A stretch of DNA of 64,000 nucleotides from Stenotrophomonas maltophilia (GTDB lineage: Bacteria > Pseudomonadota > Gammaproteobacteria > Xanthomonadales > Xanthomonadaceae), in assembly GCF_002799245.1 (NCBI RefSeq), contig NZ_NEQV01000001.1:372001-436000 (forward strand), read 5' to 3'. Within the stretch, counting starts at the first letter, position 1, and each line of letters begins with the position of its first letter. The position numbers and the translations under genes were made by a program. This document shows positions 6,599 to 15,013 of the stretch, piece by piece. The notes under the pieces were generated by a model that was not told where the DNA came from, did not search any database, and saw only the letters and a list, made by a program, of their open reading frames with translations.

Positions 6599-9472
6599 TT
6601 AGAACCGGTAGCCCAGGCCCAGCATCACGCCATTCTGGATCTGTCCGTCGCGGCGCTCACCCACGTAGTCGGCCATGATCGACAGACGCTCGCTGGCACG
6701 ACTGGTCACGCCAAGGTTCCAGGCCAGCACCTGCTCGCCCACCGCCTGGCTGCTGGCACCAAATACCAGGTCGGGTGCCGCGGCGAAACCGGTGCTGTAG
6801 CGCGCCTGGGAATCGCCCAGCTCCTTCTGCCAGACCACGCGGGCACGCGGGGTGATGCGCTCGCCGTTGTTGCCTTCGAAGGTCTTGAACAGCTGCAGGC
6901 CGGCACCCAAGCGGATGCTCTCCAGGCTGCCACTGCGGCCGACCAGCGCACCGGCACCCTGCCCTTCATTGAAGCGGGTTGCCGAGGTGCGTGCGTAGTC
7001 CACCACCGGCAGCAGCGGCTGGATCACCAGCCCCTTGCCGGTGGTGAAGGAGAACGCATGTTCCACCCGCGCCGAGATCGCGTCGTTGCTGTAGCGGGCA
7101 CGCAGCGGCTGCTGCAGGCCATCGATGGCCGAGAGGCTGCGGCGGGTGTCGTGGCGCAGGTCGGTGTAGCGCACGGCTGCCGACAGGTAGCCACGCGAAT
7201 AGGTCGCGTCCAGGTACCCGCCCACATCCAGCGCGCGCACGTCGCCATTGAAACCGGAGCCATCGCTGGCCTTGGTCGACATGTCGGCCGCGGCCACGCT
7301 GACGCCAAGGGTGACGCGGTCATCGGCCAGACGGGTATCGGCACCGACCACGATGCCGCCGATGTTGTGGCTCAGGCCGGCCACGCCACCATCGGCGTCG
7401 ATGCGGCCATGGCTGGCGAAACCGCGCGCCCACAGGCCATGGCTGCGGCCCGGCACACTGCCACCGCCAGCCCCCTCGCCCGCCGGCTCGACCAGATGCA
7501 TGGCCAGCTGGTTGAACAGGTTGCCATGGCGCATGCCCGGCTGCGCCGAGACCGACTGCGCCGCCTGCGAGGCCAGGCCATCGGCATCGCCACCACTGCG
7601 CATCGCCGCCTGGTGCTGCTGCACCACGTTGCCGATGCTGCCCAGCAGTGCATTGTCGGCCAGGCGCAGGCTGGCATGTGCGTCACCACGCAGGGCACCG
7701 GCCTGTTGTGCGATCACGTCGCGGTCGGTGAACTGCAGCGCACCGAGCAGCGACTTCAGGCCGCTGTCCTGGCGGTCCGATGCGGCGGCCAGCGCGCGCC
7801 CCAGCCCGTCGCCGGAGGTGCCGTTGGCAAACAGCCCCAGCTGATCGAAGCCCGGGTTGGCGGTCAGCCAGAGGCCGTCGGCCGTCTGGTTGACGTTGAA
7901 GCTGAGCAGCGAATTGTGGCGCGGGCGGAACACTTCACCGGCAGTGATGCTGGCGCTGTAGCCGGCGTCACCCAGACGCACGACATCCTGGAAACCGCCC
8001 TGGTAGATCGGCCCTTCCACCAGGTCGCGGCGGTAGGCGCCGGCATAGAAGCCCTGGGCGACGTTCAACGCCAGGTGTGCGCCCTGCGAGATCACCAGCG
8101 CCCCCTCTTCGGCACCACCATCGTAGAAGCTGCCGACGCGCAGGCGGCCACTGCCGGTGCCACCGGCTTCGGTCACATCGAACAGCACCTGCCCGCCGGG
8201 CATGATGTTGACGTAGCCGTGGGTCACCAGATCACCGCCACGCGGCATCAGCGTGCCGAACACGCGCAGGCGGTTGAAGCCGTCTTCGCGGTAGGACGGG
8301 CCGGTGCCATCCAGCAGCGCATCGCTGTCCGTGCCGACCGACGCGATATCGCCGTGGCCAACCACGATGCTGCCCGGCATCACCCGCAGCTCGGGGGTGC
8401 GCAGCGCGCCACCCTCCAGTGCGATGGTGCCGTTGTCGACCAGCATGAAATCGGCGCCGGTGGTTTCGGCGGTGCGCCAGGTCGCGCCATTGCTGATACG
8501 GATCACGCCGGCCGAACTGGCCAGGGTCGACGCATCCAGATCGGCCAGCCGCAGCTGGCCGCGCAGTTCATCCTGCAGATCGGGGTCGGCGAGCATCTGC
8601 TGCAGCGACTGTGCGCCGATGCCGTTCGGCCCCCGCGTGGAGACGTTGTACAGACTCACCGCGTAGTTGATGTAGGTGCTGGCCCAGTCGGTGTTCCAGC
8701 GCGCGAAATCGTCGTCGACGAAGGCCTGCAGCTGGCGCGCGGTGCGCAGGTAGCCCGGGTTGATGTCGCCGCTGACGTTGCTGGTGACACGCAGGGTGTC
8801 GCCCGGATCGCGGTAGCCTGCCGTATTGATGATGTTGTTGCTGCGGATGTCCTGGCCCGGGAACGACTCCAGCCTGCTGCCGCTGCCATCCGGATCGAAG
8901 GTGACCGACGTACCCGTGGTGCGCGCCGGGTCGCGGAACACCAGCAGGCCATTGGGCTGCACCACCTCATACATGGCCTTGTGCAGCAGGCCCGCATCCA
9001 TGCCGCCGCCGTAGTTGCCGGTGTAGATCTGGGTCATGCGCGGCGACGGCGCGTAGGTGATCCTGCCGCCGCTGCTGGCAGCATGGATCTGCACCGAGTC
9101 GACCAGCGGCAGATCGCCGCCGAGGTAACGGTTGACGCCGCCGGACTGCATGATCGAGCAGGACGAAATGCAGTGGCCCGACACGATGGTGTCCAGGCCC
9201 TGGGTGCGGATCACGGCCTGCAGCCACTCGCCGGCAATCAGCGCGCCACCGTTGGACGTACGCAGCACGACTTCGCGGATCGGGCGCCCCTCGGCCTGCG
9301 CCTTGGCCAGCAGCGCAGGCAGCGCCACCACATCGGCAACGGTTACGCCGCCGCTGAGGAATACGCGATCATCCTGCACGTGATAATTCATTGCCATGAG
9401 GTCATCAACCGCCGTCATGGCGGTGACGCCCATCAGGCCGGCCAGGGCCAGGCTCAACTTCGAATGCTTCAT
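6599..9472 (-). CDS. Autotransporter with a ClpP/COG3904-like domain in its passenger
   Basis: Type Va secretion protein of 957 aa. The N-terminus (MKHSKLSLALAGLMGVTAM) resembles a signal peptide. Residues about 32-135 look like the ClpP/crotonase-fold periplasmic domain grouped as COG3904: RTSNGG (72-76) matches its S-x-GG strand, GHCISSCSIM (99-108) the C-x-S-x-C nucleophile region with Ser103, and VQIHAASSG (128-136) offers His130. A linker region with beta-rich GGxLRTPEL-type segments follows. The last 260 or so residues form an autotransporter beta-barrel (GLWARGFASHG... to C-terminal LGLGYRF, ending in the aromatic Phe required for BAM recognition). GGAG lies 9-12 nt before the ATG. It is divergent from an ECF sigma/FecR/TonB-receptor operon. 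Protease activity is inference. Confidence 0.85.
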   Translation of the reverse strand: MKHSKLSLALAGLMGVTAMTAVDDLMAMNYHVQDDRVFLSGGVTVADVVALPALLAKAQAEGRPIREVVLRTSNGGALIAGEWLQAVIRTQGLDTIVSGHCISSCSIMQSGGVNRYLGGDLPLVDSVQIHAASSGGRITYAPSPRMTQIYTGNYGGGMDAGLLHKAMYEVVQPNGLLVFRDPARTTGTSVTFDPDGSGSRLESFPGQDIRSNNIINTAGYRDPGDTLRVTSNVSGDINPGYLRTARQLQAFVDDDFARWNTDWASTYINYAVSLYNVSTRGPNGIGAQSLQQMLADPDLQDELRGQLRLADLDASTLASSAGVIRISNGATWRTAETTGADFMLVDNGTIALEGGALRTPELRVMPGSIVVGHGDIASVGTDSDALLDGTGPSYREDGFNRLRVFGTLMPRGGDLVTHGYVNIMPGGQVLFDVTEAGGTGSGRLRVGSFYDGGAEEGALVISQGAHLALNVAQGFYAGAYRRDLVEGPIYQGGFQDVVRLGDAGYSASITAGEVFRPRHNSLLSFNVNQTADGLWLTANPGFDQLGLFANGTSGDGLGRALAAASDRQDSGLKSLLGALQFTDRDVIAQQAGALRGDAHASLRLADNALLGSIGNVVQQHQAAMRSGGDADGLASQAAQSVSAQPGMRHGNLFNQLAMHLVEPAGEGAGGGSVPGRSHGLWARGFASHGRIDADGGVAGLSHNIGGIVVGADTRLADDRVTLGVSVAAADMSTKASDGSGFNGDVRALDVGGYLDATYSRGYLSAAVRYTDLRHDTRRSLSAIDGLQQPLRARYSNDAISARVEHAFSFTTGKGLVIQPLLPVVDYARTSATRFNEGQGAGALVGRSGSLESIRLGAGLQLFKTFEGNNGERITPRARVVWQKELGDSQARYSTGFAAAPDLVFGASSQAVGEQVLAWNLGVTSRASERLSIMADYVGERRDGQIQNGVMLGLGYRF

Positions 9473-9557
9473 GTGTTCTCTCTCCACCCGCAACACACGG
9501 GTCAAGAGTTCAACGTCCGGGCGGTGCGATCTCCCCCAGCGCGCCGGACCGCGAAAC

Positions 9558-9571
9558 ATGAATGTATTCAT
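9558..9571. promoter_or_regulatory. Inverted repeat in the divergent promoter region (candidate operator)
   Basis: ATGAAT-GT-ATTCAT is a perfect 6-bp palindrome in an otherwise AT-richer patch (9550-9600) of the 236-bp gap between the autotransporter and the sigma gene. It is well placed to control either side. It is not a recognisable Fur box. Confidence 0.35.
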
Positions 9572-9708
9572 AATGGAATCAGTGACCACACTCACTCTTC
9601 CCCATCCGGTCATCGTCGCGTAAAACTCGAAGACGTACCCGCCACCGACGCCCGAGGCCAGTCCTGTCCGCCCCCTCTCCTCTGATCCATCGCGCGCCGG
9701 ACCTGTCC

Positions 9709-10236
9709 GTGCCGGCGGACGCGTTCATTGCGTTCGTGCGGGAAGAACGCGCGCCGTTGTGCGCCTTCCTGCGCACGCGCGGTGTTGGGCCGGAGGATGC
9801 CGAGGACATCGCGCAGGACTGCATGGAGCGGCTGATCCGCTATCGCGCGCACAATGCCGACGAGCTGCGGTTGCTGCTGTATCGTATCGCCCGCAACCGC
9901 CTGGCAGACCGCGGCCGTTCGTCGCAGTCGCGGCCGCATCTGTCCCTCGCCGAACACGATGGCGGCAACGAGCCTTCCAGCACGTCGCCCGATCCATTGC
10001 GCCAGGCCGAGTCCGGGCAGATGCTGTCCCTGCTGCGGCAGGCCCTGTTCAAGCTGCCCGAGCGCGCGCGCGAGGTGTACCTGCTCAACCGGATCACCGG
10101 CATGAGCTATACGCAGATCGCGCGGCACTGTGGAATCACCGCCAAGACCGTGGAAAAACATATCGCCCGCGCCCTGCAGGGCCTGCGCCAGGAACTCGGA
10201 TCGGATCCGCTGCACAACGACAGGGACAACGGATGA
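9709..10236 (+). CDS. ECF sigma factor (FecI-like)
   Basis: 175-aa extracytoplasmic-function sigma factor that would direct RNA polymerase to the genes of this surface-signalling system. Region 2 is seen in FLRTRGVGPEDAEDIAQDC and RLLLYRIARNRLAD; region 4 in LPERAREVYLLNRITGMSYT and the HTH IARHCGITAKTVEKHIARAL. A GTG start at 9709 is used, as no better ATG exists in frame. Its stop overlaps the fecR-like start (ATGA). FecR in the inner membrane should control it by the FecI/FecR mechanism. Confidence 0.9.
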   Translation: MPADAFIAFVREERAPLCAFLRTRGVGPEDAEDIAQDCMERLIRYRAHNADELRLLLYRIARNRLADRGRSSQSRPHLSLAEHDGGNEPSSTSPDPLRQAESGQMLSLLRQALFKLPERAREVYLLNRITGMSYTQIARHCGITAKTVEKHIARALQGLRQELGSDPLHNDRDNG

Positions 10237-11201
10237 GTCACGTCAGGGCCAGGGAAGACACCCTGTTGTTTGAACGTGCCAGCGCCTGGGTGGCGCGGCT
10301 GGAGGCTCCGGACTGCACGCCGGCCGAGCGCGAGGCGTTCGAGGACTGGCTGGCCGAAGACCCGGCCCATGTCACCGCCTGGATCCAGGCCGAGACGCTG
10401 TTCCAGCAGGGCGAAGAACTGGCAGCCGACCCGTGGCTGCGCACCGCCGCTGCTCGCGTGGCGCGACCCGTGCGGCGTCGCTGGCTGCCGGCGGTGGCCG
10501 CCGCCGCAGGCGTCTGCCTGGCCATCGGTATCGGTTGGATGGTCGCCGTCGACGGCAACCCCACGCCGCTGCGCTACGCCAACGATTCCCACCAGCCCCG
10601 GCAGCAGACGCTGGCCGATGGCAGCGTAGCCACGCTGGATGCAGGCACCACCCTGCACGCCCGTTTCGGTTGGCGCCATCGCAACCTGGAGCTGGAACGT
10701 GGCCGCCTGCAGCTGCAGGTCGCACCGTCAAGCAAGGCACTGCAGCTGCGCGCCGGCGACAGCACCATCCGCGACATCGGCACCACCTTCCAGGTGGAAC
10801 GCCTGCACGATGGCCTGGTCGAAGTCGCATTGCTGGAGGGTGCGGTGGAGGTCAGCAATGGGGGGACCCAGCACACCCTGGCGCCCGGCCAGCAGCTGCA
10901 GGTGCTGCCATCGGGCCGCATCCAGCCCGGCCCGGCGCTGTCGTCCAATGCCGCTGCCGAAGGCTGGCTGCAGGGACAGCTGGTGTTCGATGCCACGCCG
11001 CTGTCGATCGTGGTCGAGCGCATGAACCGCTACGGCCGCACGCCGCTGGTGATCGCCGATCCCGAGATCGCCAGCCTGGCGGTGAGTGGCACCTTCCGTG
11101 CCGGCGACGCGCAGGAACTGCTGTCGGCGCTGGAACTGGGTTGGTCGGTGGCTGGCCAGACGCGACCGGATGGCGCGCTGGAACTGCGCCGCACGTACTG
11201 A
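10233..11201 (+). CDS. FecR-family anti-sigma/sigma regulator
   Basis: 322-aa inner-membrane regulator. The cytoplasmic N-terminus carries the DUF4880-type motif (AREAFEDWLAEDPAHVTAW), then one membrane helix (RRWLPAVAAAAGVCLAIGIG, about residues 80-104). The periplasmic FecR domain reads ADGSVATLDAGTTLHARF...DIGTTFQVER...EGAVEVSNGG. A C-terminal secretin/TonB short-N-like module (DATPLSIVVERMNRYGRTPL...SALELGW) would meet the STN domain of the receptor encoded next. The start overlaps the sigma stop by ATGA, indicating translational coupling. Confidence 0.92.
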   Translation: MSHVRAREDTLLFERASAWVARLEAPDCTPAEREAFEDWLAEDPAHVTAWIQAETLFQQGEELAADPWLRTAAARVARPVRRRWLPAVAAAAGVCLAIGIGWMVAVDGNPTPLRYANDSHQPRQQTLADGSVATLDAGTTLHARFGWRHRNLELERGRLQLQVAPSSKALQLRAGDSTIRDIGTTFQVERLHDGLVEVALLEGAVEVSNGGTQHTLAPGQQLQVLPSGRIQPGPALSSNAAAEGWLQGQLVFDATPLSIVVERMNRYGRTPLVIADPEIASLAVSGTFRAGDAQELLSALELGWSVAGQTRPDGALELRRTY

Positions 11202-11215
11202 GGAGGCCTGCAGTG

Positions 11216-14011
11216 ATGGCAGTACCGGGCGCGCTGCAGGAGGGGCTGCTCCGCAGCCTGTTCTGCATCGCGCTGAGCTTCGCCGCGCTGCCCTCTGCCG
11301 ATGCAGCCGAACAGGCCGGCACCCTGGAGGTCCATGTTGATGCAGGCCCGCTGGCACCGGCCCTGCAGCAATGGGCACGACAGAGTGGCATTGCCCTGCT
11401 GTTCGACGCGCGCGAACTGGATGGCCTGCGCACCTCCGGCACCCACGGCCGCAGCGACGCGGCCGCAGCCTTGAAGGAACTGGTCGCCGGCACGCCGGTG
11501 AATATCCTGCGCACGTCATCTGGCGGATTCGTCGTCCGCCGCACCCACCCTGCACCGCCATCGCCGCCGCCGGTCGCGGCGCACGCAACGCCTGCAGCAC
11601 CGCTGCCACGCAGGGCGGCCGAGACGCCGCGGCAGGTGGAGCTGGCACCGATCCATGTCACCGGCAGCCGGCTGCCGCGCACCTCCGTGCAGACCACGCT
11701 GCCGGTGACCATCATCGACCGCGACGACATCCTGCGCAGCGGTTACGGCAGCCTGTTCGACCTGCTGCGGCACCTGCCCGGCATGAACGGCCACCCGGCG
11801 ATGAGCACCTCGCGCAGTGGCGATTCGCAGTACCTGCCGGTGGGTGCGGCCACCACCACCAGCCTGGACGGCATGGGCCCGCGTGCGACCTTGTTCCTGG
11901 TCAATGGCAGGCGCCTGCCGCGCTATCCAATGGTGTCGCTGGAACAGGGCGGGCTCACCGACCTGGGGGGCATCCCGCTCAGCTTCGTCGAACGCATCGA
12001 ACTGGTACGTGGCGGCGCCTCGGCCATCTATGGTGCCGACGCGATGTCCGGCGTGGTCAACATCATCCTGCGTGACCAGGCCGATGGCCCTGAAGCCATG
12101 CTGCAGACCGGCCTGAGCGGGCACGGCGACGCCGGCCAGTATCGCGTGCAGGCAGCCACCGGCGGTGTGCGCGACGGAGGAGACCGCTGGTTCGCCGGCA
12201 TCGACCTGCACCGCATTGACCACGTGGCCGGTGACCGTCGTGATTGGCATGCAGAGACCTCGCAGTACCTGATCGGCGCTTTTCGCGATGGACTCTACTG
12301 GCCGGCAAAACGCTGCGAAGGACCATTGAAACGGCGCGACGGTGCCTGCTGGTTCGACAGCGCGCGCCCGCGCTCGCTGCAACCGGCCTCGGACACCGCC
12401 TCGGCCTACCTGCGCTACCGGCATGAACGCGGTGAAGGTCGCTATGCCTACGCCGAAGCGCGGGCCAGCCACAACCGGCAGCGCTTCGATCTCGGCCCCA
12501 CCGCCGTTGCCATCGGGCTGTATGGGTTCACCTTCAACAGCGTGCTGCGCGAAGCCGGCAATGTGCGACCGCATGTACGCGCCACCGATGCCGACGTCAC
12601 CTTCGGCATCGGCCGCGACCAGGGCCGGCGCAGCTGGGATGCCGGCATCAGCGCACAGCGCAGCGATGTCACGTTGTCCACATCGGGCACCGTGCGCGCC
12701 GAACCGCTGCTGCGCGTAGCCGAGACACTGGATTTCCTGCCCGGCTTCACCTCGTTGCCGGCAGGCGCGGCCGAACAGTTGTTCCCGTCGATCCGCAACC
12801 GCGGGCGTACCGAACAGTGGCAGGGCTGGTGGGGCATGCAGCGCGAGTTGATGCCATTGGCCGGCGGTGCTGCACAGTTGGCCACCGGCATCGACCTGCG
12901 CCAGGAACGCTGGACGTCGCATCCCGACGCGCTGCTGAGCCAGGGTGACCTGGCGCTGGGCCTGCCACAGGAGCAGCGGCACCTGTCGCGCCGCAGTGGC
13001 GGTGCCTACGCCGAACTCGGCCTGCCACTGGCGCACACGCTGCGCATGGATCTGGCAGCACGCTGGGACCGCGATGGCGACTACCAGGCCTTCTCGCCGC
13101 GCGTGGGCGTACGCTGGAGCCCAACACCGCAGTGGTCATTCCTGCTTGCCAGCGGGCGCGGCTACCGTGCCCCCAGCCTGTTCGAGCAGCGGCGACCACC
13201 GGGCTATTTCGGCGCGATCGAACTACCCGCCTCCAGTGCCCTGCCCGACTGCGCGCAGAGCTCGGGCAACGGGCGCTGCAGCGTTACCGTGGACGTGGTG
13301 GAGAACGATGCATTGAAAGCCGAGCGGTCGCGCAGCCATTCCCTGGCCGCGACCTGGACGCCGACCGAAGCGTTTTCGCTGTCACTGACCCACAACATCG
13401 TCGAACTGCGCAACGAGATCCTGGCATTGCAACCGGCCGACGCGGTATGGAACCGCAGCACCTGGGAGCTTGACGAGGACGGCCGCCTGCGCAACCTGCG
13501 CCTGTCCTTCGACAACATCGGCCGCACCACCTCGCGCAACTTTGTACTGCGTGGGGAGTACCACATCGACACCGACAGCACCGGCCAGTGGTTGTTCTCG
13601 CTCGATGCACTGAAGCAGCAGGAACTGCGCCGCGAGCGTGGCCATGAAGCAACGGTGGACCTGCGTGGCCATGTCACACCGACGATGGCCGCCGTGCTCA
13701 ATGTGCAGTGGCAGAACAGCAACTGGGACATCGCCCTGCGCGGCAACCAGGTGGGGCGCACGCGCGCCTGGCTGCCCGGTGCGGAATGCCCCGAGGAGCA
13801 GCGCGAGCAGAACCATTGCATGAACCCCCGGCAGCTGCGTTGGAACCTGCATCTCGCACGGCGGCTGGGGCCGCGCGTGGTCGCCGCGCTGGACGTGCAC
13901 AACGTGCTCGACACACAGCCGGTGAACTACCTCGTCGGCAATGGCGGCCAGATGCCGGGGCTGGACGATCCACTCGGACGCTACTTCCTGCTGACCCTGC
14001 AGATCCACTGA
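11216..14011 (+). CDS. TonB-dependent receptor with N-terminal STN signalling domain (FecA type)
   Basis: Outer-membrane transducer, 931 aa. A signal sequence is followed by an STN domain (about residues 38-90, VHVDAGPLAPALQQWARQSG...FDARELDGL). A Pro/Ala linker leads to the plug (IHVTGSRLPRTSVQTTLPVT...RIELVRGGASAIYGADAMSG) and a 22-strand-type barrel. GAGGAGG precedes the ATG, 14 nt after the fecR stop; an in-frame GTG sits one codon earlier. Plug loop features (a glycine-rich GGASAIYGADAMSGVVNI) fit siderophore, sugar or peptide receptors alike, so the ligand is unknown. The C-terminus ends FLLTLQIH rather than in the usual aromatic residue. Confidence 0.92.
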   Translation: MAVPGALQEGLLRSLFCIALSFAALPSADAAEQAGTLEVHVDAGPLAPALQQWARQSGIALLFDARELDGLRTSGTHGRSDAAAALKELVAGTPVNILRTSSGGFVVRRTHPAPPSPPPVAAHATPAAPLPRRAAETPRQVELAPIHVTGSRLPRTSVQTTLPVTIIDRDDILRSGYGSLFDLLRHLPGMNGHPAMSTSRSGDSQYLPVGAATTTSLDGMGPRATLFLVNGRRLPRYPMVSLEQGGLTDLGGIPLSFVERIELVRGGASAIYGADAMSGVVNIILRDQADGPEAMLQTGLSGHGDAGQYRVQAATGGVRDGGDRWFAGIDLHRIDHVAGDRRDWHAETSQYLIGAFRDGLYWPAKRCEGPLKRRDGACWFDSARPRSLQPASDTASAYLRYRHERGEGRYAYAEARASHNRQRFDLGPTAVAIGLYGFTFNSVLREAGNVRPHVRATDADVTFGIGRDQGRRSWDAGISAQRSDVTLSTSGTVRAEPLLRVAETLDFLPGFTSLPAGAAEQLFPSIRNRGRTEQWQGWWGMQRELMPLAGGAAQLATGIDLRQERWTSHPDALLSQGDLALGLPQEQRHLSRRSGGAYAELGLPLAHTLRMDLAARWDRDGDYQAFSPRVGVRWSPTPQWSFLLASGRGYRAPSLFEQRRPPGYFGAIELPASSALPDCAQSSGNGRCSVTVDVVENDALKAERSRSHSLAATWTPTEAFSLSLTHNIVELRNEILALQPADAVWNRSTWELDEDGRLRNLRLSFDNIGRTTSRNFVLRGEYHIDTDSTGQWLFSLDALKQQELRRERGHEATVDLRGHVTPTMAAVLNVQWQNSNWDIALRGNQVGRTRAWLPGAECPEEQREQNHCMNPRQLRWNLHLARRLGPRVVAALDVHNVLDTQPVNYLVGNGGQMPGLDDPLGRYFLLTLQIH

Positions 14012-14056
14012 GCGTAGTACCCTACGCGCCCTGTTCCATCGGTCCACCACCACCCC

Positions 14057-15013
14057 ATGAAGGCCTATCTCTGGTTCTGGGGGGCGTTCCTGCTGTTCTT
14101 CGCGTTGCCCTTCCCCTGCATCCTTTACTTCGGCGCATCGTGGCCGGTGCAACTGGCCGACCGCAGCGCGCCATGGCTGGCCCTGCTGCTGCTCGCCCTG
14201 TCACTGGCCCTGTGGCTCGCATTGCTGCTCGCCTTCCTGCACTACCTGCTGCTGGGCCCGCCGCGCGCCCTGCATCGGGTGCGTTCGATCCTGGCCGATG
14301 GCGAACCACGTGATGCATTGATCGAACAGGCCGGGCAGACCGGCGTGCACGTGCGCGGCTTCGCGCAGTGGAAGCTGCAGCTGGGCTTCCAGAACCTGTC
14401 CGGCACGCCGATCAACGAACAGATGCTGGTGGTGGACAGCAAGCCGCAGCTGCAGCGTTTCGTTGTCGGCAAGCGCATCGAGGTGCGACTGGGCCGGATG
14501 CCGGGCGCTTTCCCCAATGTGGTGCTGGAGGGCGCCCAGCCCGAACTGGATGTCGCCAGCCTCTGGCGCCGCGGCGTCGGTGCAGTCATCGGCATCGTCG
14601 CGGTTGCAGGTGCCTACGTGTTCACCTATCGGCTGCAGAGCGAGGGCCTGGGATGGACCTTCCTGTCCTTCGGCCATCCGCTGCTGGTGTGCCCGCTGGT
14701 GCTGGGCGGCTATGCGCTGGGCCTGCGCCTGCTGGGCCGCGTGCTGCAGGCCGATGCACGCGGTGACGCGCTGAAGTATCGCGGCATCGGCGTGGAGGCG
14801 AAGGTGCTGAAGCTGCGCCAGACCGGAACCTACCTCAACGAGCAGCCGCAGGTGGAGTTCCAGCTGGAGTACATCGACCGCGAAGGCGGCGTACAGCAGG
14901 TGAGCGTGCGCCGCTTCATCCCGCTGATCGAGCTGGCCAACCTTCCACGCGAGCAGGTCACGCTGCTGTACGACCCGGAAGATCGCGGCAACGTTCGCCT
15001 GGAGGGTGTATGA
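14057..15013 (+). CDS. Membrane protein with duplicated DUF3592-like modules
   Basis: 318 aa, function unknown. Two hydrophobic helices (about residues 5-28 and 37-62) precede a soluble module, then two more helices (about 177-196 and 207-232) precede a second one. The second module (GIGVEAKVLKLRQTGTYLNE...VTLLYDPEDRGNVRLEGV) matches the general DUF3592 pattern of short secreted or membrane proteins. The first (GVHVRGFAQWKLQLGFQN...RIEVRLGRMPGAFPNVVLEG) looks like a diverged copy, implying internal duplication. Its stop overlaps the next start (ATGA), so the two genes are probably one operon. Confidence 0.65.
   Translation: MKAYLWFWGAFLLFFALPFPCILYFGASWPVQLADRSAPWLALLLLALSLALWLALLLAFLHYLLLGPPRALHRVRSILADGEPRDALIEQAGQTGVHVRGFAQWKLQLGFQNLSGTPINEQMLVVDSKPQLQRFVVGKRIEVRLGRMPGAFPNVVLEGAQPELDVASLWRRGVGAVIGIVAVAGAYVFTYRLQSEGLGWTFLSFGHPLLVCPLVLGGYALGLRLLGRVLQADARGDALKYRGIGVEAKVLKLRQTGTYLNEQPQVEFQLEYIDREGGVQQVSVRRFIPLIELANLPREQVTLLYDPEDRGNVRLEGV

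Noticed and set aside
6500..9685. 1061-aa plus-strand ORF opposite the autotransporter
   Set aside because: Low-complexity His/Gln/Arg/Ala composition typical of antisense frames in GC-rich genes; the minus strand has a signal peptide, barrel and ribosome site.
9473..9708. Fur box controlling the sigma/receptor operon
   Set aside because: The AT-rich palindrome ATGAATGTATTCAT does not match GATAAT-type Fur repeats.
10433..11215. Extended N-terminus of the TonB receptor frame back to 10433
   Set aside because: It overlaps fecR in another frame and is Arg/Ala/Gly-rich; the receptor signal sequence and Shine-Dalgarno sit at 11216.
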